NCBI GenBank assembly: GCA_963575645.1
Contig: OY754464.1
Location: 44,506,192 to 44,570,191, forward strand
Reading direction: 5' to 3'
Length of the DNA stretch: 64,000 nt
From: Xanthostigma xanthostigma
Taxonomy: Eukaryota; Arthropoda; Insecta; Raphidioptera; Raphidiidae
The notes under the pieces are model-generated. The model did no database searches. It was given only the letters and a program-made list of their open reading frames with translations, and was not told where the DNA came from. The first letter of the stretch is position 1. Each line of letters starts with the position of its first letter. This document shows, piece by piece, positions 54,840-64,000 of the stretch. The translations under genes were made by a program, and so were the position numbers.

Positions 54840-56655
54840 ATTTTTGGTGGGATTTTAATAGTTTTTGTAAAATTATATTCTTATTTTTTCTACTAAAATT
54901 AAATATTAATTAGACACTGTATAGTTGAATTTTTTTAGAGAGGCAGAAATCTTCCCGGGCGAGCGCACAACAGCTCACCAACGTTTCATTGTAATCAGAT
55001 GAATAATATAGGAACGTATAGATCCCGAACGGACTGATGACATACGAACAGCCAAACAATCGTTTTTACATATTAGAAATAATTGTACTTAATTTGCGGA
55101 ACTCAAGAAGTAAATCACAAGAAAGTATCAAATGGGCTACTTGATGACCCGTGGGTTATAGGTTATCTACGCCTTTACGATGATCCATATATCAATCAGT
55201 CAGTCAGTCAGTTAGTGGATGCCAAAAATCATTATTTTAGACACTCGTATCTTGGAAACTATTCCACTTAGTGCACTGTATTAATATACTGGAACCGGGT
55301 TCAGATAGTTATAACCAAATAACGACAACTTGCGTGAACTCAAATTATATTTATTTTCAACTGACTCCGTTGTTTTTCTCCCGTGCCTACTACATAATAT
55401 TTATAATACTATGCACTTAGACGTATGAAATTCGAAATACGGCTTCTTTATGGTAACCTTAATTCCCGTGGAAAAAATTAGTTCTGGCACATAACTAGTC
55501 TCGGAGATAGATTGTGATCGAAAAGAGCTCGAAATGGTTCGTGTAAAATATATAAGCAGAGTGATTTGCGAGATCGTGGCCAGCGCACTCCGTGCGTTAT
55601 AATATTGTATTATGTTGTGCCTGTAGTATCTAGCCTACTTTGCAATTCTATCCTTATCCATCATATACTTCCTTGTTCCTGCCTTATATTATTATCACTT
55701 ATCAGATATCATAATATTAATAATGCAGATAACATTTTACAAAGTGATCATCAATTTCATCCATACAATATCTTTGTTATTCTTTTAGATGCTTGTACAT
55801 CTGATGAAAAGTCAAATTTAGCAGTCAAACGTTAAATATAATTAATAACAAACCATGTCATTACATCCTAATTAATTCACAATACTCCAGAAGTCGATGC
55901 CACATTCAATAATGATTTATACTTGTTCGTGAAATTTTATTTAATCAGATGCTTTTAAATATATTTCTCAAATATTTAGTTATAATTTTTGTTAGTGATC
56001 ACTGGTACTATAGCTTTGGTACCTATGATATTAGAGATTTGAAAAAGCGTTTTTGTAGTACTTTTACGTTAGTTACGATGCGATGGTATTGACAGAAAAC
56101 TAATTAAGCATCGAATTGTCAAGTTATTTGCACAATAGTTCTTTTTACTTTCTCAAAATCCTCGTAGAGTAAAAAGGTAGGGTTTAACATATTATATAGA
56201 AACGACACAAGTTGGGTCGTATATTAGGATTTTGCAAGTGCAACTCTTGAGGTCCACGCGACGATCTTGAATATATTATAAATAATATATATGTATTTGC
56301 TAAATAATAAGATTATTTTAATATATATGATCTCGGTGAATTGATATTAATTTCGTTGTTATTAAGCTCTATAAAAGTATCTCATGTTTAAAGGTAATAA
56401 TTGCCACAAATCAGACTTGTTAAAATCTGCATTTTTATTCGAGAGTTTTCGTGTAAAATCTACTTTTGTTGCAATACCTATTTTTGGACTGAACCAACTT
56501 TAATAAAAAAAATTTAACCATAATGACGTACGGTTTCTATTGACATCCTAACAAAGACGATATCATTTTTTATTCTCGGAATTTCGTGCTAGAAAACGCA
56601 TGTTCACTTCTTTTAAAAAATAGTGCAAAAATACCGTAGTGGCCTTGAAACGTAA
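54840..56655. other. Unassigned
   Basis: About 1.8 kb without supported genes. A run of CAGT units (55196-55211) is too short to call an array. The 89-residue frame at 55566-55835 has no recognisable features. Confidence 0.4.
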
Positions 56656-56659
56656 AATA

Positions 56660-57141
56660 CAGGTGATTTTTAAGTTAATTCTTCTTTTTTAACAGCGTGC
56701 AGAAATCAAATAGACGCACAAATATTTTATGTAACTTTTTACTCAAAACTCAAAAATAAGAGAGGAACAGCCGTTCAAGTTTAATTAAATTTCATTTAAT
56801 TAATTCAAAAACTCGGTTAACACAAGCAAAGAAATGATAACACGAATCGGAATTGCATACTGAAAATTCGCATGGCCGGTGCACGCACTTTTGTGTCCAA
56901 CAAAACGGGGACAACTTCGAACGATTTCTGTGAATAGTTGATAATGACATAACATATTTCCATAATGACATAACATAACGCCAGGACCAACCTCAAAATC
57001 TGAGAAAATTTAATTAAACTTTGAAAGCCGGTTTCTCTTTCATTTTTGAGTTTTGATAAAAAAGTAACTTGAAATATTTGTTCGTCTATTTGATTTCTAC
57101 AAGCTGTTAAAAAAAAGAATCAACGTAAAAATCACTCTGTG
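56660..57141. mobile_element. Palindromic MITE, family M-530 (copy 2)
   Basis: The ends CAGGTGATTTTTAAGTT and, read inward from 57141, CAGAGTGATTTTTACGTTG match copy 1 at 530-995, as does the interior (CAAATAGACG, GTTTGAT or complement, CCAGGACC). Both arms are more diverged than in copy 1, and the centre carries about 150 bp not present there. Confidence 0.8.
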
Positions 57142-57344
57142 TATTAAGACTTTTGATTTCTAATTTCGGGTACATTACAACAAATGTCTAATATACTGCA
57201 AAGCTAAAAATACCAAAATTGAAATTTTTCTCCGCGAAATTGTAAACTGGTGGCGACTTAAGGTGGAAATTAGTGATGGGCGTTAAATCAACGAACTAGT
57301 TGAATCAACCGTTGACGTGCAATCAACGCTTCAACGGTTTTTCA

Positions 57345-57612
57345 TTATCTGATCAACTAGTTAAATTCGTAAACGGTTAAAAGTAAGTCTCGGTTTTTTG
57401 TATCAACGCACAAAGCAACGTCAACGCTTTAACGTTATCTGATCAACTAGTTAAATTCGTAAACGGTTAAAAGTAAGTCTCGGTTTTTTGTATCAACGCA
57501 CAAAGCAACGTCAACGCTTTAACGTTATCTGATCAACTAGTTAAATTCGTAAACGGTTAAAAGTAAGTCTCGGTTTTTTGTATCAACGCACAAAGCAACG
57601 TCAACGCTATAA
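57345..57612 (+). repeat. 90-bp subterminal tandem repeat, 3 units
   Basis: Units start at 57345, 57435 and 57525 with TTATCTGATCAACTAGTTAA and include AAGTCTCGGTTTTTTGTATC. The three copies are almost identical, so the expansion is recent relative to the decayed transposase gene. Confidence 0.95.
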
Positions 57613-58344
57613 CGTAGCCGTATTATACAAAACTTCGTTTATCCTCGCGATTTCGTTAATAACTTCGACGGTTTTACTAAAGTGAACTCTAAATACAACT
57701 TGATTGCGTTGTTATTGCCATAAGCGCGTTACGGTATAAGCCTATATTCAGCCCGAGTAAAATGTAAACAAGGATGCCGATGGATAATTTCGCAAGCGAG
57801 AAAGAGAAAACTGCGTGGGACTGGCTGGCGGCCGAGTGGTATTAACCTGTTTATTTAGGTTGTTCGCGGACACTAATCGCGTGGTAAGTAACATAGGCGC
57901 CGACTCCATGGGTGCTATGGGGCGCAAGCACCCATACTGAAAATGTTATAGGTGCGGAGCACCCATACATGTTAATGTTTCGTCAAGGTAAGGATGAAAA
58001 AAATCACAACGAAAGCTATTATTTAAAACGACACATATTGCGATACTTAGTTGTTTTATCCGCACCACAATGACAATAATATCTAATAACTTATTAATGG
58101 AGTACATAATAATATATTTTTTAATAATAGACTAATACTATGAGCTAACAATTAAAAAAGCTAGTACTTAACAATACGCCAACAAATAAAAAATTTTCAA
58201 ACAATGAAAAAAAATAGTGTTAATTTATTTCAGTTACATTTTGATGGTATATCAATCAAAGTAATAACTATCTTTTGTTTTTATTCGACGTATTGGTAGT
58301 GAAAGTTATATAGATTATAGTGTATTGCTAAAAACTTATTAATA

Positions 58345-58974
58345 ATGGCGGGAAGTGAACTGTGGCACCACTTTGAAAAGGACGCTAGTAGTGGAAAAGC
58401 TACGTGTAACGTGTGCAAAGACAAAATTTCATATAAATTAACAACGGCTAATTTAAAAAGTCACCTAAAAAGGAAACATGTTTCAATTTTTTCTTCGCTG
58501 ACGCTACCGATGGCAGTAAATACCGTGACGCGAGAGGAATCAAGCGCTCAAACACACCCTGCGCAACCAAACACAATTCATCCCGCTCCCAGCACATCAG
58601 GTACGAGCCAGTGTCCTGAAAACCTGGACCCATCTGTAAATATAAACAAGAGTGCAAAACGACAAAAAGTTATGGATACATACATAAATAAAAAAATTAG
58701 CAAGGATCAAAAAAAGCAAATAGACTTAGATTTGCTTGAACTATGTACCCAGAGCTTTCACCCATTTTCAATTGTTGAAGAAAAGGCATTTAGAAAATTC
58801 TGCCGGTGGATACCCGGATATCAGCTGCCCACACGGAAGACGTTATCAAATTCGATGTTGCAAGAAGCTTATACGAAATTGTACGATTCAATAAAAGCTC
58901 AACTAACGCAAGAAGTTTTAAGTGTTTGTCTGACTGCAGATCTGTGGGGTTCTATAAAACCGAGAGCTATATAG
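58345..58974 (+). pseudogene. hAT transposase, BED finger and N-terminal region
   Basis: The ATG at 58345 opens a 209-codon frame. Residues 1-47 form a BED zinc finger (SELWHHFEKDASSG, then CNVCKD and HLKRKH giving C-x2-C...H-x4-H), which binds the transposon ends. A Ser/Thr/Pro-rich linker follows, then the start of the catalytic domain: FHPFSIVEEKAFRKFCRWI and VCLTADLWGS, where the Asp is the first catalytic residue. The frame then shifts at about 58950 and runs into a stop. It resembles ZBED-type hAT transposases (Ac-like). Confidence 0.9.
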
Positions 58975-59370
58975 CCCTTACCGGGCATTACTTGACCGAA
59001 GGGCTAGAATTCAAAACAGTTTTATTAGGTTGCTGCCAATTTGAGGGAAGCCACACATCAGAAAATATTGCTGATGAGATTGGAACGTTGGTGGACCGAT
59101 ATGATTTAAGAAACAAAGTCAACTTCATGGTAACGGACAATGCTTCTAATATTGTTAAATCTGTAAAAGAACTGTTGAAGTGGAAGCATTTTGGCTTTTA
59201 TGCGCACAGCCTTAGTACTACTTAAAGAGAAGACCGATAAAGTGAAGCGGATAGTTGCTCATGTAAAAAAAGGCAATCTTTCTTCCGAAAGACTGCAGAA
59301 GTATCAGTTGCAACAAAGTCAGGAACCAAAGCGACTTATCCAAGCTGTCGACACGCGGTGATATTCAATA
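58944..59370 (+). pseudogene. hAT transposase, middle catalytic region
   Basis: After the frameshift the reading is ESYIALTGHYLTEGLEFKTV, then NFMVTDNASNIVKSVKELL with the second catalytic Asp (TDNASN), and GFYAHSL. A second frameshift at about 59212 leads to KVKRIVAHVKKGNLSSERL and LIQAVDTR, ending in TGA where a Trp is expected in the conserved TRW motif. So this part alone has two frame changes and one nonsense mutation. Confidence 0.85.
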
Positions 59371-59376
59371 TATTTC

Positions 59377-60263
59377 ATGTTGAAACGATTTGTCGAGTTG
59401 GAAGATGCCACCCGATCAATTTTAGGTTTTGCGGACAGATCTTTGCCTGTTATCAGCCCAGAAGATTGGAGACTATATACTCAATTGTGCCAGATTTTAC
59501 GTCCCTTTGAGGAAATAACAAACACAATGAGCGGGGAAAAATACGTTACCGGAAGTTCAGTTATTGTGGTGACCCGATGCTTAAGAGAAGCATGCCAAAA
59601 ACTATTAAACAGAACCGATCTGTTACCAGAAGTAAGTGATACGGTTCGTCTGCTTAAAGCAGGTTTACAAGAACGATTTAATAAAATCGAACAAAGTGGC
59701 ACATTTTCATTTGTACTTTTATGGACCCACGGTTCAAATTGCAAGGGTTTTCAGATCAAAATGAAGCCCTGAAAACGAAAGAGAGGGTGCGAAAAATTGT
59801 GGCAGCATTGATCGCCCAAACGGAGCAGCCTACAGCGACGACGTCAGCCACTAGCGTTATTTCAGCCAACGAGGACAACATTACAAACGGCGACGATTTA
59901 AGTCCTTGGAACATTTTTGATCAAATGGTAGCATTAAGTACTACTCCAGGTACACCGCTTTCAAGGGCAATAAAAGAGGTGGATATGTATCTCTCAGACG
60001 AGCTGCTTCCAAGAAAAGATCAGGCAGGAAAGTTAACGTGCCCTCTCGAATGGTGGAAAAGGCACCAGTACGTGTACCCAAATTTAAAAAAAGTTTTCAT
60101 AAGCCATTGCAACATCGTAGCAACTTCCGTGCCATGCGAAAGAATGTTTTCAAAAACAGGGCTGATTTTAAACGAGAGACGTACAAGACTGACAAGCAGC
60201 AAAGTCGAGCAGATAATGTTCTTGAATGTAAATACACCAAAAGATAGGTTCGAGGGGTATTAA
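59377..60263 (+). pseudogene. hAT transposase, C-terminal region with dimerisation domain
   Basis: The first frame (59377-59772) reads MLKRFVELEDATRSILGF and VTGSSVIVVTRCLREACQK. A frameshift at about 59725 gives the last frame (59721-60263) from MDPRFKLQGF on. The hAT dimerisation motif is intact: PLEWWKRHQYVYPNLKKV and SVPCERMFSKTGLILNERRT, then VEQIMFLNVN. The residue corresponding to the third catalytic acidic position should lie in this region. The order of domains is complete from BED finger to C-terminus, so the element was once autonomous. Confidence 0.9.
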
Positions 60264-60895
60264 AATAAAATATGTACAGTGTACATACATTAAAAAAATA
60301 AAACAAAAAAATAATAAAAAAAGGTGTAAAAAATGTACAGCATAAAATAAAATAAAAACAAAAAAATGTAAATATTATGTAAACATCAAATAATGTATAG
60401 TACCTTACCTGGGTCTGGGTGATCAAGCTTTGCTCGGAAAGTTAAATAAAATACTGACATGCTCATTGTATAAAATTCCAAAACCTACTTACAATATTAA
60501 AATCTTTGATTAACGTCTGATTAGAACTCTTCAATAAATAAAATTATCGACCAATTTTTCAGACAATATATTAACAAACAATATAAAATTAATACATTAA
60601 CGTTTCAATCCGGATTTGGACCTTCTTCAGAATTGATCTAAAAATATAAAAATAATTAATAATTAAATATAATTCGCTTTTTATAGAATTTTTCAAAATT
60701 AATTATGATTTTCAAAATAATGAAAAAATAATAACAAACAATTTTTTATTAAGTAGTCATGGAAATAATAATTTGTGAGTACCTAAAAAAGAAAGAAAAA
60801 TATTAAAAACAAAAATTATTTCAATATAATATTATATAATATATTCCTTAAATTTTCTGTATCTAATTGAACATTGAGAGAATTTTTATTTGATT

Positions 60896-61060
60896 TTATA
60901 TGTAACATTTCCGAAATATTTCTTTAAAAAAATTAGTTTCATTATCTAAAATTTTAATATCATCCCAATTAATTTTGTGGTCAAGTTCTAATTTGTGTTT
61001 AGTTATTACATTATGTTTGTCAGGGATTAATTTGTGATTATTTTGATGCTCTTTTATTCT
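60896..61060 (-). pseudogene. PLE2 endonuclease C-terminal fragment
   Basis: The minus-strand frame reads RIKEHQNNHKLIPDKHNVIT, KHKLELDHKINWDDIKIL and NETNFFKEIF, then stops. The R-K-E-H-x-N-N segment, the H-x-L-E-x-D-H and the D-D-x-K-I-L blocks are the second half of PLE-type GIY-YIG endonucleases. The GIY-YIG signature itself is missing upstream, so the copy is truncated. It is a different family from PLE1. Confidence 0.7.
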
Positions 61061-61070
61061 TGTTTTAAGA

Positions 61071-61108
61071 GCTCTGAAGAAGGTCCAAATCCGGATTGAA
61101 ACGTTAAT
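61071..61108 (+). other. Hammerhead-like motif in PLE2
   Basis: CTGAAGAAGGTCCAAATCCGGATTGAAACG-type arrangement: CTGAAGA, a GGTCC...GGATT helix and GAAACG. A complementary copy lies at 60600-60632 in the opposite arm. It resembles the hammerhead motifs known from PLE terminal repeats; the helix pairing is imperfect. Confidence 0.45.
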
Positions 61109-62029
61109 GTATTAATTTTATATTGTTTGTTAATATATTGTCTGAAAAATTGGTCGATAATTTTATTTATTGAAGACCTACTTACAATATTTAAGTATTT
61201 TCATACGTCAAAAAATTGATTCTTATAATGATAAAATTTGTAAGAAAACGATTTTTTCGAGAGATGAGACCTAGCTAAAACGATTTTTTGCCCCCCAAAA
61301 TCCCTTTTCAGTAAATTTCATCCAAATCGTTAGGGCCGTTTTCGAGAAAATATTTAGGGACATAGGTAGATACAAGATTAGCTCGTTTAATAATATAGGG
61401 ATAAAATCAGTTGATCTTCTAAATACGCCCGAATACGAATTCGTCATAATACCTATTACCTATTCAGCTAGTCCTAAGCCTGGAAAAGTATGAAGGGAAG
61501 ATTGTTTAATTTAATAAAATAAATTGTGTGCAGTACTGTACTGATGATACTGTAGATAAATGTATTTTATTTTTTGCATGTTAACACGCACCGTTCCAAA
61601 GTCGCCGGCCGCTACCGCTACGTTTCAATTAACTAATCGCAACGTCGTTTACTCTAGTTAAATAAACAAAGTAATCAAACTAAAACTAAGCAGTTGATGC
61701 GTCAACTAGTTGAAGAATTTAACTAGTTAATCGACTAGTTGATGAACGAACGTCAACGGTCTCGTTTCGTTAACGAAAAAAGCTTCAACGACCCACCACT
61801 AGCGGAAATATGAAAAATTACAAAAACTCCAGCCAATTGGATGATAGAATTGACTACAACATTGAATGAAATAAAGTTTCCATTAACGCGTGTGGTGACG
61901 CGAATAGCAGATTTAAATATCGTGATGTTTGCTTTTCGTTTACACTTTACATGGTTACATAATATTGTTTCATATGTCAAAACTGACCAAAGCATGCCTG
62001 GCTTTTTAACATATCATACTTACGAAGAA

Positions 62030-62480
62030 TTCCAGCTAATTGAGCGACGCGACGGGAGCATTTCAACTTCAAAAACATTGACATTTGATATGGTATACTA
62101 AAGAGAATAAAATTTCGGATATCGCGTGAGGTGACGCGGCTAATGACTAGTATTCAATATAATATTTGCTATTCGTTATCATAAGTTCCACGCCATGTAA
62201 AAATTAATTAAAGCATGCTTAACTAGTTTATATCGGACAGATCTACAAAACAAATATACGGCTGATTTTTTTTTTATTTTCAAAATATTTCCAAAATTAT
62301 TGTTTAGAATAAAAATGTCGACAAAACTGTCTTGAAAAAATTAATAGAATAATAAACCGTTATTTAAAGTATATCATTATTGTATAAAAAATAACGTTAT
62401 AGTAGTATAAAATAATAGTGCACTTCATATTTACGTATTAAATATCTTCCCAAAATTTGGATACAATCCGTTCATCCGTT
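62030..62480 (-). repeat. R1 repeat, copy F, minus orientation
   Basis: Complement of the R1 landmarks: CATTGACATTTGA (62078), GGTGACGCGGCTAATG (62130), AAAGCATGCTTAACTAG (62211), and TTCCCAAAATTTGGATAC (62448). 61840-62030 is AT-rich with R1-like phrases. Confidence 0.65.
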
Positions 62481-62723
62481 TGACATGTATCGTGCTCACA
62501 GACTAACAGACGCACAGAGCTTTTCCAAAAATATGTTTTTTGGGTTCTGGGGACCTCACAACGAAAAAATATTGCAAAATTTTTAAAAGTCAAGTTTGAC
62601 CGTAACTAGTACATGTGAGTTGGAATGGTAAAAAAAGTTTACAAAAAAATATTTACAAAACTTTCTTGAAAAAATGAATAAATTAATAAACTTTATGTAA
62701 AGAACATCTTTATAAAAGTATAT

Positions 62724-64000
62724 ACAGGGTGTTTGGCACATGAACCGACACAATTTTTTGGGGGGTTCTCGTGGTCATTGTGATCATCTTAACCCCAATG
62801 ACTTTTGCCCTAAGTGTCATGGTTATCGAGATACGATTTTTTTTAGTTATTTTCGAAAATTGGCCTAAAAATTGCCTTCAAAAAATCGTAACCTGTTTGT
62901 TTTTGGTGCTAGAGACACGAAAATACATTTTTTGAGTTCTCGAATGACTCCTTGTTCTAAATGAATCATAATTTTATGCAAATAGTATCAGGAAAAAGAC
63001 CCTATGGACTTTTAAAGTGCCTGTATTAACAAAAACCAGTAGAAAAAAATAATTTAAAAATCATTTAAAAAAAAATTAACGGGTATTTAGAAATTAGTTT
63101 TGTTTAGAAAAATACTCCACTTTATCCTCTTTTCAACGATATGCCACATGTTATATTTATCATTCAGAATGTAGCCAAATTAAACATTACCAGTTTGCAA
63201 GAGTCAACTCGTGCGCCAAAAAATATCAAGTCAGGTAGTCAGCCGTTATGGATCTAGGATGTAAATAACAAAAATCTTATTGGGCCGTTTTATTTACCCC
63301 AACGCTTAAACGGAGATGCATATTTGGAATTTTTAGAGAATAATCTCCCAGAGTTATTGGCAGAAGTGCCTGTGCACGAAGAAGACGTGCCGATAGTGTT
63401 TCAGAATGACGGTTGTCCGGCACATTACCAACGATCAGTACGCGAGTTTTTAAATTATTCTTTCATCAATTCGTGGATTGGAAGAATGGGCCCAATCCCG
63501 TGGCCCGCGCGATCTCCAGACCTGACACCTGTAGATTTTTATGTCTGGGGACGTGCTAAAGATATAGTATACGCAACGAAGGTACCCAGCAGAGAAAATT
63601 TAATAGAAAGAATAGATGCTGCATTTGAAATAATGAAAAGGGAAATGCTTTTGAGAACAACAACTGTTGAAATTAGAAATAGGTGTCGTGCTTATATCCG
63701 ATGTGGAGGGGCACAATTTGATCAAATTTTGTAATCATTGTCTACCTGTTTAACAGTCAATATCGTTTAATGAAAAGTGAAACAAGACTTGTTATTTACA
63801 TCCTAGATCCATAACGGCTGACTACCTGACTTGATATTTTTTGGCGCACGAGTTGACTCTTGCAAACTGGTAATGTTTAATTTGGCTACATTCTGAATGA
63901 TAAATATGACATGTAGCATATCGTTGAAAAGAGGATAAAGTGGAGTATTTTTCTAAACAAAACTAATTTCTAAATACCCGTTAATTTTTTTTAAAATGAT
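62724..64000 (+). mobile_element. Mariner-like element with very long inverted arms (runs off the window)
   Basis: It begins CAGGGTGTTTGGCACATGAA after TA (62724). The left arm extends to about 63271; its inner 212 bp (63060-63271) are the near-perfect complement of 63789-64000, so the right arm continues beyond the window. Between the arms lies only the 3' half of a transposase gene. Normal Tc1/mariner elements have short terminal repeats, so the long arms probably arose by inverted duplication of the 3' end. Confidence 0.85.
63282..63734 (+). pseudogene. Mariner-like (D-41-D) transposase, C-terminal half
   Basis: The open frame starts right inside the left arm and reads GPFYLPQRLNGDAYLEFLEN, VFQNDGCPAHYQRSVREFL and WPARSPDLTPVDFYVWG. 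The NDG and SPDLTPVDF motifs supply the second and third catalytic Asp of a Tc1/mariner DDE/D domain. By my count 41 residues separate them, the spacing of the DD41D group (for example rosa-type). The N-terminal DNA-binding domain and the first Asp are missing, replaced by the inverted arm. No in-frame ATG precedes the domain. The stop is at 63732-63734. Confidence 0.85.

Larger units (their letters stand above)
60499..61175 (-). mobile_element. Penelope-like fragment with 16-bp target duplication (PLE2)
   Basis: ACCTACTTACAATATT flanks both sides (60483-60498, 61176-61191), so the borders are exact. The ends are complementary over about 110 bp (CTTCAATAAATAAAATTATC, CGTTTCAATCCGGATTTGGA and complement). 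The interior, read on the minus strand, encodes the end of the GIY-YIG endonuclease. The element sits in the 3' non-coding part of the hAT element and is therefore younger. Confidence 0.85.
57271..61801 (+). mobile_element. hAT DNA transposon, 4531 bp, with BED-finger transposase
   Basis: The ends TAGTGATGGGCGTTAAATCA and, read inward from 61801, TAGTGGTGGGTCGTTGAAGC form imperfect terminal inverted repeats. The flanks GTGGAAAT (57263-57270) and GCGGAAAT (61802-61809) are an 8-bp target duplication with one mismatch. Near both ends the motif AACTAGTT recurs, a likely transposase binding repeat. The interior holds the broken transposase (58345-60263) and a nested PLE fragment. Confidence 0.9.

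Noticed and set aside
1..64000. Host protein-coding genes and tRNA genes
   Set aside because: No multi-exon gene with recognisable domains and no convincing cloverleaf with both promoter boxes was found by eye; a proper gene or tRNA scan could still reveal one.

Overview
This window is AT-rich eukaryotic DNA, most likely from an insect. It holds no complete host gene, no operon-like layout, no rRNA and no tRNA that I can support. Almost every interpretable feature is a transposable element or a fragment of one: two Ty3/gypsy-like LTR retrotransposons, a LINE, two Penelope-like (PLE) fragments, a BED-finger hAT transposon, a mariner-like transposase with D-to-D spacing 41, and about twenty palindromic, foldback or MITE-type elements. 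The insect assignment rests on that element mix and on repeat phrases that I recall from insect genomes. I cannot name the order.

Layout. 1-2.5 kb: three palindromic elements. 5.6 kb: one short exon-like fragment with a splice donor. 6.5-19 kb: a deeply nested repeat complex. A repeat called R1 here is split by a TA-flanked MITE (7329-17989). That MITE is split by a TTAA-flanked, piggyBac-like insertion (7409-16921), which contains further nested elements and a 120-bp satellite. 19-24.2 kb: small MITEs, including one hAT MITE, and a set of palindromes that share a 69-bp loop but have different arms. 25-27.4 kb: a degraded LINE. 28-28.8 kb: a MITE with 6-bp target duplications. 30.9-38.9 kb: gypsy element A on the minus strand, with PBS, PPT and all pol domains but many stops. 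Its downstream LTR is split by a foldback element that itself carries a hAT MITE. 39-40.7 kb: a foldback array of tandem subrepeats.

42.2-50.5 kb: gypsy element B and a PLE. A minus-strand gag copy lies head-to-head with a plus-strand pol copy, and PLE tail sequence lies at both outer ends in inverted orientation, so the block looks like a rearranged inverted duplication. A 1746-bp LTR-like insertion with a 4-bp target duplication interrupts pol. 52-55 kb: more MITEs. 57.3-61.8 kb: a hAT element with an 8-bp target duplication and a frameshifted transposase; a PLE fragment with a 16-bp target duplication is inserted in its 3' part. 62.7-64 kb: a mariner-like element with very long inverted arms that runs off the window.

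The genes do not form a pathway. They are independent mobile elements, all apparently inactivated by stops, frameshifts or truncation, and they record a relative order of insertions. All identifications come from reading motifs by eye; no similarity search was run.
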